Origin: Anaerolineae bacterium
Lineage (GTDB): Bacteria > Chloroflexota > Anaerolineae > UBA4142 > SHND01
Length of the DNA: 64,000 nt
Assembly: GCA_020851635.1 (NCBI GenBank)
Contig: JADZCJ010000068.1
Span: 49,417 to 113,416, forward strand
Direction of reading: 5' to 3'
How positions within the stretch are numbered: the first letter of the stretch is position 1; each line of letters begins with the position of its first letter. The translations under genes and the position numbers were made by a program. A model generated the notes under the pieces. It had not been told where the DNA came from. It did not search any database and saw only the letters and a list, made by a program, of their open reading frames with translations. This document shows, piece after piece, positions 45,005 to 52,726 of this stretch.

Positions 45005-45030
45005 CCATTCAGAACACCTGTTCTGAATGG
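45005..45030. promoter_or_regulatory. LexA-like operator palindrome
   Basis: CCATTCAGAACA (45005-45016), CC, TGTTCTGAATGG (45019-45030): a perfect inverted repeat with 12-bp arms. Its core, GAAC-ACCT-GTTC, fits the GAAC-N4-GTTC box of Gram-positive-type LexA repressors. Position immediately downstream of the -10 is typical of repression. An alternative is an operator for another dimeric regulator, including the HTH protein encoded next. Confidence 0.55.
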
Positions 45031-45052
45031 ATTTGACACTGTATATCATGCC

Positions 45053-45547
45053 ATGGAAAATATACCGGGAGCGTTAATTTTACTCATTCCGCTTGCATCT
45101 GGCATCTTTCTTTTTCTGATCGTTTTGGCGACAAGACATTTCTCACGCCCCAAGCCGGTTAAATCCTTTCCGCGACCCCCTTTGAATCCGCCCGACGCGT
45201 TCAGTAACTCTGCTCGCCCTTCCCCTTTTCGCAACGTCCCCTCACCCTCCGATCTTGCGACAGGGTCCGTCTTTGTCCACACGGCGCTCGCGCCGCCCAC
45301 CCAGGCGCAGCAAAATGCCTGGGACAAACTGCCGCCGCGCCAAAAACAAGCGGCGGTCCTGATTGCCTCGGGGCTGTCCACCCGTCAGGTCGCCGACGCC
45401 ATGCACATTCAAATTTCCACCGTTCAGGGCTATCTCAAAGAAACCTATGCGGCGCTGCATGTGCGCTCACGCGCCGAACTGGTCAACTTTGTGCGCGATA
45501 TTTCGTTAGAGCCCCCATCCCCCCCCCACCGGATCAAGCCCCCCTGA
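45053..45547 (+). CDS. Membrane-anchored protein with LuxR-type HTH
   Basis: The ATG at 45053 gives 164 aa; the longer open frame from 44945 would cross the promoter. A single hydrophobic helix spans about residues 6-27, then comes a Pro-rich linker (about 30-85). The C-terminal LuxR/GerE-type HTH has LPPRQKQAAVLIASGLSTRQ and ISTVQGYLKETYAALHVRSR. It lacks a receiver domain. A DNA-binding domain tethered to the membrane is uncommon. It is the first gene behind the LexA-like operator and may regulate the cassette; this role is inferred. Confidence 0.75.
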   Translation: MENIPGALILLIPLASGIFLFLIVLATRHFSRPKPVKSFPRPPLNPPDAFSNSARPSPFRNVPSPSDLATGSVFVHTALAPPTQAQQNAWDKLPPRQKQAAVLIASGLSTRQVADAMHIQISTVQGYLKETYAALHVRSRAELVNFVRDISLEPPSPPHRIKPP

Positions 45548-45647
45548 GTGAGGGGGGTGAAACCAAAAACCGCGTCGCGACAGTTCGATTTCAAAAACCC
45601 TTGAAACATGGGTGCAAACAAGAGATCGAATGCGCTATAGTGCTTGC

Positions 45648-46220
45648 ATGGAAAATCTCACTACAGCGACGACGCGCCCGATAAATTTTCTTGTTCCCCC
45701 CGCGCTGTATGCCGACCCACCGTCCGGCATCGTTGCAATCCATGCGTCACATGAACAAATTGATGGGCTGCTCACTCAAATCATGGTGACACTGGTAAAC
45801 GACGGACATTCCCTCGCGCTCATTGTCGCGGACAATCACCTGGACGCGTACGAGCTCGCGCGCCGGGCAGACGGCGACAAAATCCAAGTCGCGCGCGGCG
45901 AAACCCCATATCAGGTGCGGCAGCTCGCGCGGCGGCTGCTCGCCGCGCGCGACGCGTATTCGGTTGCAATTGTGAGCGGTTTGCTCGAACCGTTCTATGA
46001 CGAACAGATCCAATGGCAGATGGCGCGCACCCTGCTCGCCGACACCTTGCAGCTGCTCGACGAATTGGCGCGCACTTTGCGCGTCTTTGTGCTCCTCACC
46101 TCTCCGCCCAAACCGACGCGCCCCTACCTGCTCGCTCAAGTGTCCCGCGCGATTCCGCACTCGATCGAACTGCCCGCGCTGGCATCGCCCGGCACATCTC
46201 GGCAAGCAAAGTTGTTTTAG
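45648..46220 (+). CDS. RecA/RadA-like protein lacking a P-loop
   Basis: From the ATG at 45648, 190 aa. By eye it follows the RecA core: strand IVAIHA (28-33) leads into SHEQIDGLL where the GxxxxGKT P-loop should be, then a helix, GHSLALIVADNHLDAYELA like the RecA strand-Asp-Glu segment, AYSVAIVSGLLEP at the Walker B place, and LRVFVLLTSPP before a C-terminal strand. ATP binding through a P-loop is therefore unlikely. Catalytically dead RecA relatives such as ImuA accompany mutagenic polymerases, and this gene is two genes before a PolB2-like polymerase. A TATAGT hexamer at 45636-45641 may mark a secondary promoter. Confidence 0.6.
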   Translation: MENLTTATTRPINFLVPPALYADPPSGIVAIHASHEQIDGLLTQIMVTLVNDGHSLALIVADNHLDAYELARRADGDKIQVARGETPYQVRQLARRLLAARDAYSVAIVSGLLEPFYDEQIQWQMARTLLADTLQLLDELARTLRVFVLLTSPPKPTRPYLLAQVSRAIPHSIELPALASPGTSRQAKLF

Positions 46221-46254
46221 AAACGAACTTGATTGTTTGCATTCGGAGGGTGAG

Positions 46255-46308
46255 ATGAATTCAGGCAAACGGGGCGCAAGACGGTCCTCGCATTTTATTT
46301 CGAAATAG
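46255..46308 (+). CDS. 17-codon upstream ORF
   Basis: GGAGGG (46246-46251) precedes an ATG at 46255 and the frame MNSGKRGARRSSHFISK ends with TAG at 46306-46308, five bases before the ATG at 46314. The following gene has no ribosome binding site of its own, so this tiny frame could load ribosomes for it by reinitiation. It is very basic (Lys/Arg-rich). It may be a leader only, with no function for the peptide. Confidence 0.4.
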   Translation: MNSGKRGARRSSHFISK

Positions 46309-46313
46309 TTTCT

Positions 46314-46907
46314 ATGGGACGCACCCTTTTAACCGCGACCTTGCAGATCCACAAATTCGAGCGCGACTGGCAGCGCTTTGCCCGCGCGCCGCGCAAAACA
46401 GACCGCGAAGCGTTTGCCGAACTGTGCGCGTTTGCCCATTTCCGCGCCGCCGCCATCGCACATGCGGCATCGCCCTATATGTTTGAAATGATTTTGTTGA
46501 CGATGCTCATCGGGTTGGCGCGCCGCGCCGAAACGTTGGAACAACAGGGCATCCTGCAGTTTTACACCGAGCCGGAGGCGGGGATGGACAGTGCGCCCCT
46601 GTTCCAACCCACCCTCTTGACGGTTATGGCGGCAGTGCGTCAGCGTCTGACCGGGCAAAAACACGAATTGTATACCTTTGCGCGGGCGCTGCGCCGCCAG
46701 GACCAGCAAGCCCTGCGCGCCTTGCTCGCCCTGACACAGTCGGATAATGCGCTCGTGCCGGGGAGCGCGAGTGCGCTCGCGGATGAAATGCTCCTCACCT
46801 CGCTCGTCCGCATCATGCGCCGCATCCGACAGTTGGAAAAACAATACGAGGGCAGCTCTGCCGAGGGGCTGGCGAACGAATGGAGCGCCATGTGCGCCGG
46901 CATATGA
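46314..46907 (+). CDS. Helical protein with internal duplication, unknown
   Basis: A 197-aa all-helical protein of no family I recognise. Residues about 22-78 and 122-177 are two copies of one unit: each begins FARA, followed by a charged stretch with R..D and a helix, and each ends in EMILLTMLIGLARRAETLEQQ in copy 1, cited here as its core EMILLTML, and EMLLTSLVRIMRRIRQLEKQ in copy 2. The stop overlaps the polymerase start (ATGA), which implies coupled translation and stoichiometric production with the polymerase. A polymerase accessory or adaptor role is plausible from position alone. Confidence 0.65.
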   Translation: MGRTLLTATLQIHKFERDWQRFARAPRKTDREAFAELCAFAHFRAAAIAHAASPYMFEMILLTMLIGLARRAETLEQQGILQFYTEPEAGMDSAPLFQPTLLTVMAAVRQRLTGQKHELYTFARALRRQDQQALRALLALTQSDNALVPGSASALADEMLLTSLVRIMRRIRQLEKQYEGSSAEGLANEWSAMCAGI

Positions 46908-49222
46908 ATAGGCAGCGCGTGAGCGGTTGGCTGCTCGATGTGTATGCCGCGCCCGACAATGGCGTGAGCGTGTGGCTGACGGACGAGCAGGGCGTGACCC
47001 ATCATTTTCACGATGAAATCACGCCCTATTTTTTTGTGGCGGGCAGCGACAGTCAATTGCGCGCGGTCTGCGAATGGCTTGCCAAATCACCCTACCCCGT
47101 AAAACTCGAACGCGCCAAACGGCACGAGGTGTTCGAGCGCCGCGAGATTGTGGTCCTCCGGGTGCAGCTTGGGCGCGCGAATGATTATGCGTGCGTGGTG
47201 CGGCGCGTGAGCGAGACCTTTCCCGCCTTGCGCTATTACCACGCCGACCTGACGGTCCCGCAGTTTTATTTTTTTGAAAAAAACTTGTTTGCCTTTGCGC
47301 GGTGCGAGGCGCAGGTGGACGGGGCTGGGCGGATTCTGGAAATCGAGAGCCGGGATTCGCTCGAGGGGCTGAATTATGCCCTGCCGCCCTTGCGAACAAT
47401 GACGCTCGAAATGCAAGGGGAAAAAGAAAACCCGCAAAATCCCGCGCACGGCTATCGCGCGCCGTTCGTGGTGGGTTACGAGGGTCATGAATATGTCCTG
47501 ACCGAGACATCGCCGCGCTGGATGCTGCAATCCCTGCGCGCCCATCTTGTGCGCTGTGACCCCGATGTCATTCTGTCCGACTATGGGGACTCGTATATCC
47601 TGCCGTATCTGTCGAGTCTGGCGCGCGAGCATGGAGTCGCTTTACCGCTCAATCGCGACAGCCGCATGCGCGTGCGTTCGCGGCGGGCGCAATCGCGTTT
47701 CAGTTATGGGCGCATGATGTTTCAACCCGAATCGCACTGGCTCTTTGGGCGTCTCCATGTGGACCGCCGGGCGGCAATTCTTTTTGACGATTACGCGTGG
47801 CACGGCGCAGTCGAGATGGCGCGGATTTCGCGCCGCGCGTTTCAGCACAGCGCGCGCAGCACCATCGGCGGCGCGGTGTCCGCTCTCGAAAATGCCATCG
47901 CGTTTCAAACCGGCTGTCTCATTCCTTGGCGCAAAGAAGAGGCAGAGGATTTTCAGTCACCCGCCGATCTGATTCGCACCGACCGCGGGGGCTTGACCTA
48001 TCAACCGATTGCGGGGTTGCATTTTGGAGTGGACCTTTTGGATTTCAAAGCCATGTTTCCCGCCATCATAGCGGCTTACAACATTGGCGGGGAGACCGTC
48101 AACTGCAGCTGTTGTCCCGACAGCTGGGTGCCAGAGCTCAAACTGCGGATTTGCAAAAAGCGTCGGGGGATTGTGCCGCAGGCGAGCGAGTTGATTGTAA
48201 AAAGGAGGTTCGGCTATAAAAAACTGATGCAGGAAGCCGAGTCAAAAGAATTGTGGGAAATCTATCATGCGCGCGATGCGGCGAGCAAATGGTGCGGCGT
48301 GGCGATTTTTGGATTCGCCGCGCACACGTCCGCCAAGTTCGGACTCGTCACGGCGCACTCGGCGGTCTGCGCCTATGCACGCGAATTTATCTTGCGCGCC
48401 AAGGAAAAGGCAGAAGCGCGCGGGTTCCGCGTCCTGCACATCATCACCGACTGTTTGTTCCTGACCAAGCCGCAGACGACAAATGAGGAATTGGCGCAGT
48501 TGGCGCAAGAGATTCAAGCGGCGACGGGGCTGCCGATTGCGCTCGAAGACCGCTACAAATGGACCGCTTTTCTCGCGTCACGCGTTGACCCGCGCCGGTC
48601 GGTGCCGAATACGTATTTTGCCGCGGCGCGCCGCGGGGGCATCAAAGTGCGGGGCATCGCTGCGCGACGGCACGATACGCCCGCGTGGATTGCCAACGTC
48701 CAGCGTGAATTGATCGAAACATTGGCAAATGGCTCGACGCGCGCGGAAATCGCCGCGCTCTTGCCGCAAGTGATGCAAATCGTCACGCGTGAATTGGACC
48801 GCTTGCGCGCGGGGCATGTGCCCCTGCACCTGCTGACGATTGCGTGCTCGATCTCGAAACTGCCGGGCGAATATAAAGTAAATTCGTTGAATGCCGCGGT
48901 GGCGCGCCAGTTGGACGCGCACGGCATCACATTGCATCCGGGAGAACGGATTCGCTATGTGGTGATGAACAACGAGGCAGAGACGGACCGCGACCGCGCG
49001 GCGCCGTGGGCGTTGATGGGCGAGGGGCAGGACGGCTATGATGTGACGTTCTATGAGGAACGGTTTTTGCGCGCGGTCGAAACGGTGCTGGCGCCGTTGG
49101 GCATTACCGCCAAAATGTTGCGCGATGGGGTGGCAAAAATGCTGCCCATGCCGGTCATGCAAAAACAGATTACGGCACAAGCAACAACATATTTTGGACC
49201 GTTATTTGCGGGGCAGAGATGA
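46904..49222 (+). CDS. Divergent family-B DNA polymerase (PolB2-like)
   Basis: The ATG at 46904 overlaps the previous stop; 772 aa. Polymerase motif A reads DFKAMFPAII (Asp380; canonical DFxSLYPSII). Motif B is SKWCGVAIFGFAA (Lys462), where the usual Asn and Tyr are Val and Phe. Motif C is HIITDCLF: the catalytic second Asp (Asp516) is kept but the first Asp of DTDS is Ile514. The exonuclease acids are lost: LEMQ (Glu169, Gln171) replaces DIE, and DSYILPYL replaces NFDlPYL. These changes match the PolB2 clade, long thought inactive but linked in Sulfolobales to damage response. An error-prone or bypass polymerase without proofreading is likely. Confidence 0.8.
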   Translation: MNRQRVSGWLLDVYAAPDNGVSVWLTDEQGVTHHFHDEITPYFFVAGSDSQLRAVCEWLAKSPYPVKLERAKRHEVFERREIVVLRVQLGRANDYACVVRRVSETFPALRYYHADLTVPQFYFFEKNLFAFARCEAQVDGAGRILEIESRDSLEGLNYALPPLRTMTLEMQGEKENPQNPAHGYRAPFVVGYEGHEYVLTETSPRWMLQSLRAHLVRCDPDVILSDYGDSYILPYLSSLAREHGVALPLNRDSRMRVRSRRAQSRFSYGRMMFQPESHWLFGRLHVDRRAAILFDDYAWHGAVEMARISRRAFQHSARSTIGGAVSALENAIAFQTGCLIPWRKEEAEDFQSPADLIRTDRGGLTYQPIAGLHFGVDLLDFKAMFPAIIAAYNIGGETVNCSCCPDSWVPELKLRICKKRRGIVPQASELIVKRRFGYKKLMQEAESKELWEIYHARDAASKWCGVAIFGFAAHTSAKFGLVTAHSAVCAYAREFILRAKEKAEARGFRVLHIITDCLFLTKPQTTNEELAQLAQEIQAATGLPIALEDRYKWTAFLASRVDPRRSVPNTYFAAARRGGIKVRGIAARRHDTPAWIANVQRELIETLANGSTRAEIAALLPQVMQIVTRELDRLRAGHVPLHLLTIACSISKLPGEYKVNSLNAAVARQLDAHGITLHPGERIRYVVMNNEAETDRDRAAPWALMGEGQDGYDVTFYEERFLRAVETVLAPLGITAKMLRDGVAKMLPMPVMQKQITAQATTYFGPLFAGQR

Positions 49223-49276
49223 AAAACAGTATCTCAAAAATAGTTATAATTTGATTTCACTCTGACAACCTGCCAG

Positions 49277-49381
49277 TAGTGCAACAACATGAGATTGCGG
49301 CGATAAAGTTCATCGCATAGAGTATCCAGTTTTATAACTCGCGCGCCAGCGCATGACTCGGCAATTTCATCATGTTGTTGC
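49277..49381. mobile_element. MITE-like element, copy 2
   Basis: A 105-bp relative of the element at 23121-23212, same orientation. Left end TAGTGCAACAACATGA, right end TCATGTTGTTGC, with the shared interior CCAGTTTTATAACTCGCGCG. It differs mainly by extra central bases (GCGATAAAGTTCATCGCA). GCCAG occurs directly on both sides (49272-49276 and 49382-49386), a possible 5-bp target duplication. It sits between the ends of the convergent polymerase and SulP genes. Confidence 0.7.
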
Positions 49382-49394
49382 GCCAGGACAAGAT

Positions 49395-51107
49395 TCACAG
49401 CTCTCGCGCGCTCGCCGCCAGAATCGCCTGGTCGGCGCTCCAGAAAAAATTCTCTTGCCCGATTTCCTCGGTCAGGCGCGCCCGGTCCAAGATTCGTTTG
49501 ACGGCGGGCTGCACCGCACACAACAACAGCTCGCCGCCGTGCTTTTTCTGCCGTTCGTACAATTCCTCGATAAATTCCAGCCCGCTCATATCCAGGAGCG
49601 GCACCCCGCGCATGGACAGAATCACCACCGCTTTAGGGTCGCGCTCCAGGTCCTCGGCTGTCTTGCGCAAGGTCGCCGCTGCGCCAAAAAAGATCGGCCC
49701 GGTCACATAGGCGAGACGGATGTGCTCGTGCGCGCCATTCAACTTGATGCCGCGCGCTTGAAGAATTTCCGGGTCCACATCGCGGAACGAAATATCAATC
49801 GAACTGATTTGACTGAGAAACACCATCGCGCTCAGGACCACCCCAATAATGACCGCTTGCGTCAAATCCAGATAGGCGGTCGCAAACATTGTAATCAAAA
49901 AGGCGGCGATCGCGCTTTTGAAACGGTGGCGAAACATCCATCGGATTTCACTCCACTCATTCATCCGAATCGCGGTGACGATCAACACCCCCGAGAGCGC
50001 AGCCAACGGAATCTGTCCGATGATGGGCGCAAACAAGAACGCCGCGGCAATCAAAAAGACGGCGTGAAAAATACTCGTCATGCGGGTCTGCCCACCGCTG
50101 GCAACCCCAACGCTCGACCGCGCAATCGCGGCTGTTGCCGGAACGCCGCCAAAAAAAGGAATGATAAAATTCCCGATGCCCTGAGCAATCAGCTCTTGAT
50201 TGCCATCCATCTTTTTGCCCGTCACATTTCCGCAAACCGCGCCGCACAACAGCGACTCGATGCCCCCGAGTGCCGCAATGCTCAGCGCCGGCATCAGCAA
50301 GTTGGGCAGCGCCGCCGTGGTTTCGGGGCTAAAGAATGTTATCGGCAAGAGACGTTCGTCCAGAATCAGCGTGCGCGGAATATCCCCAATCACCGGCTCT
50401 TGAAAACCAAAGACAAGCGCAAGCGCCATGGCAATGGCGATGCCCAGCAAAGACCCCGGCACCCGTTTCGTGACACTTTTGGGCATCAGAAACATGGTCG
50501 CAATCACCACCGCGCCCGTGATCACCGTTTGCCAATTGACGGTATACCCACCTTGCAAAATATTCCACAATTTTGCGATCGCATTCTCGGCGGCGGGGGT
50601 TTGCACGCCCAACAAATTATCCAGCTGCCCCACAAAAATGATAATGGCAATCCCACTGGTAAAGCCCGTAATGACCGGGCGCGGGATAAACGAGACTACC
50701 CGCCCGAGTCGAAAAAGACCGACGAGCAAAATCATGACGCCGGCAATCGCGCCGACGACCCAAATTCCTTCCAGACCATATTTTGCGCCAATCACAATCA
50801 AGACCGCGCTCATTGCGCCGGTGGGTCCTGAAATCTGATAAGGCGCGCCCGACAAACCGCCGATGATGATGCCTGCGAGAATGGCAGTAATCAGTCCCGC
50901 CGCTGCCGTTGCGCCCGAAGCAATGCCAAATGCCAGAGCGAGCGGCAGCGCCACGGCGCCGACTGTGATGCCTGCCAGCAAATCTTTTTGAAATGTGCCT
51001 GCGTTATAACCCTCGAACTCTTGCTTGAGAAGGTTGATAAAGGAGATTCGCGATAAAAGGTCCAATGGGATAACTCGTGAGGTAGGATGCGCAGGACCAA
51101 TGCCCAT
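49395..51107 (-). CDS. SulP family anion transporter with STAS domain
   Basis: The ATG at 51107 gives 570 aa; a GTG at 51173 would add 22 residues but lies in a terminator-like region. Motifs: LPLALAFGIASGATAAAGL in the first helices, NQELIAQGIGNFIIPFFGG, and VASGGQTRMTSIFH. The C-terminal STAS domain has VVILSMRGVPLLDMSGLEF. This sequence type resembles the bicarbonate/sulfate group of SulP (with AAGLITAILAGII). It is the third SulP gene of the window and is not linked to the other two. Confidence 0.92.
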   Translation of the reverse strand: MGIGPAHPTSRVIPLDLLSRISFINLLKQEFEGYNAGTFQKDLLAGITVGAVALPLALAFGIASGATAAAGLITAILAGIIIGGLSGAPYQISGPTGAMSAVLIVIGAKYGLEGIWVVGAIAGVMILLVGLFRLGRVVSFIPRPVITGFTSGIAIIIFVGQLDNLLGVQTPAAENAIAKLWNILQGGYTVNWQTVITGAVVIATMFLMPKSVTKRVPGSLLGIAIAMALALVFGFQEPVIGDIPRTLILDERLLPITFFSPETTAALPNLLMPALSIAALGGIESLLCGAVCGNVTGKKMDGNQELIAQGIGNFIIPFFGGVPATAAIARSSVGVASGGQTRMTSIFHAVFLIAAAFLFAPIIGQIPLAALSGVLIVTAIRMNEWSEIRWMFRHRFKSAIAAFLITMFATAYLDLTQAVIIGVVLSAMVFLSQISSIDISFRDVDPEILQARGIKLNGAHEHIRLAYVTGPIFFGAAATLRKTAEDLERDPKAVVILSMRGVPLLDMSGLEFIEELYERQKKHGGELLLCAVQPAVKRILDRARLTEEIGQENFFWSADQAILAASAREL

Positions 51108-51152
51108 GATTTGGGGCGACACGTCCAGCGTGCCGCATTTTACTCGAAAAAT

Positions 51153-51206
51153 AAAAAAATCCCCTCTCCGCACCCCTCTCTACAACACGTGGGTTGAGAG
51201 AGGGGT
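51153..51206 (-). terminator. Terminator after the catabolic operon (minus strand)
   Basis: ACCCCTCTCT (51172-51181) and AGAGAGGGGT (51197-51206) form a 10-bp stem, extended inward by CAAC/GTTG. On the minus strand a second G-rich segment and a run of seven T (51159-51153) follow. It lies 64 bp past the stop of the isomerase gene at 51270, so it likely ends the long operon before the SulP gene. Confidence 0.55.
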
Positions 51207-51269
51207 AGGAGGAGGAGGAGAAGATGATGGCGCGCAAACTATGAGGAACAAACAGCGCAAAAAAATAAA

Positions 51270-52061
51270 TCAGTCCGTCGAATAACCCCACTCGTGAATC
51301 CAACCAAACGAGTCCTCTGTCCTGCCGCTCGGGAGATATTCCAGCCCCACATGCCCCGCATATCCCAGCCCATCCAAAAAATTCAACAGAAAGCGAAAAT
51401 TGATTTCGCCGGTGCCCGGCTCGTGCCGTCCCGGATTGTCCGCGATCTGAATGTGTCCGATGCGGGCGAGATTTTTTTCCAACGTGTTTGCCAGTTCTCC
51501 GCTGACGCGCTGCGCGTGATACACATCGTACTGCACCAGCAGATTCGGTGACGCGACCTGTTCCTGAATTCGAAACGCTGTTGACGGGTCCGACAGCAAA
51601 AAACCGGGCGCGTCGTGCGGGTTGAGATGCTCGATGCCGAGCGCGATGCCGTGCTCGACAAAAACTCCCGCCGCATACCCTAGATTTTCGACCAGCACCC
51701 GTTCTTGCTCATGCAGCGGCACATTCTCGTCACGCTTGCCCGCCAAACAGTTGAGACGCCGCGCGCCCAACGTCTTGGCGGTGTCGAGCGCAACCATCAC
51801 GCTCCGGCGAAAATCGTCTATGCGGTCGGGCAGCGACGCAAGCCCGCGTTCGCCCGCGCCCCAATTTCCCGGCGGCATATTAAAAAGCGCCACCTTGAGG
51901 TCATGCTCTTGCAGCGCGCGGGCAATCGCAGCTGTCTCGTGCTCGTACGGGAATTGAAACTCGACATGGTTGAACCCGCTTGCGCGAGCGCGCGCAAAAC
52001 GGTCGAGAAAAGGGCTGTCCGAGAACAGCAGGGTCAGATTCGGGGCGAATTTCAATGCCAT
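51270..52061 (-). CDS. Hydroxypyruvate isomerase-like TIM-barrel protein
   Basis: The ATG at 52061 (263 aa) overlaps the preceding gene by 10 bp. MALKFAPNLTLLF is the classic start of Hyi/OtnI-type isomerases, followed by FNHVEFQFPYEH, LFNMPPGNW, ALGIEHLNPHDAPGF, YDVYHAQ and VGLEYLPSG; the two Glu residues in these segments would bind metal. The family interconverts hydroxypyruvate and tartronate semialdehyde or 2-oxo-tetronates. It closes an operon of 2-oxoacid-handling enzymes. Confidence 0.9.
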   Translation of the reverse strand: MALKFAPNLTLLFSDSPFLDRFARARASGFNHVEFQFPYEHETAAIARALQEHDLKVALFNMPPGNWGAGERGLASLPDRIDDFRRSVMVALDTAKTLGARRLNCLAGKRDENVPLHEQERVLVENLGYAAGVFVEHGIALGIEHLNPHDAPGFLLSDPSTAFRIQEQVASPNLLVQYDVYHAQRVSGELANTLEKNLARIGHIQIADNPGRHEPGTGEINFRFLLNFLDGLGYAGHVGLEYLPSGRTEDSFGWIHEWGYSTD

Positions 52062-52726
52062 TGCAGCAAATCCTGCGCCTTGAGCAGAGCAGTCCGGGGG
52101 CTTGTGAGCACGGGCGCCGGACACTCACCCAAAGCCAGCGTATCCGGCACATTCGCCATGGATGCCTGCGCCAGCACGATTACATCCACCTTGTTTGCGA
52201 GTTCGAGAATCGCCTGCTTGACGAGCCGGTCATGTGTCGCGCGGACGCCCCGCGCGAGCGCCGCAAAAGCGTCGGGCACAAATACCATTGTTGTTTCGAT
52301 CTTTTTGCGGTCGCGCGCCGCTTGCGCATGCAGCGCGTCCTCGGTCGGTTTGAGCGTGGTGGTCACGGTTGCGATGACGCCAATGCGCGTTCCCGCCGCC
52401 ACCGCCTGCGCGAGCATCGCCTCGTCAATCTTGATGACGGGGATCGAATTTTTTGACGGCAGCGCATCCACGCACGGCGAGACGGTCGAACAGGTGACGA
52501 GCACCGCGCCCGCATGAATCTCTTGCGCCAGGTCTATATGCGATTGCAGTCGCGCGGCATCTTGCGGCGATAACTCTCCGCGTTCGCGAATCCGCTGGAG
52601 CAGCGGCTCGTCCAGCACATGCCTGAGCTGCACGCCCGGCATGATTTCTTGTCCGAGCAGCGCAAATGTGTTCACCAGCATCGGCACGGTGTGAACGAGC
52701 ACGAGCGTTGGATTGTTATCCGCCAT
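52052..52726 (-). CDS. Asp/Glu racemase-fold protein
   Basis: A 224-aa protein overlapping the E1-beta gene by 11 bp. The first catalytic-cysteine region is present as AVLVTCSTVSPCVDAL, with a GVIATVTTTLKP strand that matches the phosphate-loop region of the family. At the second cysteine position the sequence is VIVLAQASMANV, without Cys. It may therefore be a one-cysteine decarboxylase- or isomerase-like relative, not a true racemase. Confidence 0.75.
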   Translation of the reverse strand: MADNNPTLVLVHTVPMLVNTFALLGQEIMPGVQLRHVLDEPLLQRIRERGELSPQDAARLQSHIDLAQEIHAGAVLVTCSTVSPCVDALPSKNSIPVIKIDEAMLAQAVAAGTRIGVIATVTTTLKPTEDALHAQAARDRKKIETTMVFVPDAFAALARGVRATHDRLVKQAILELANKVDVIVLAQASMANVPDTLALGECPAPVLTSPRTALLKAQDLLQWH

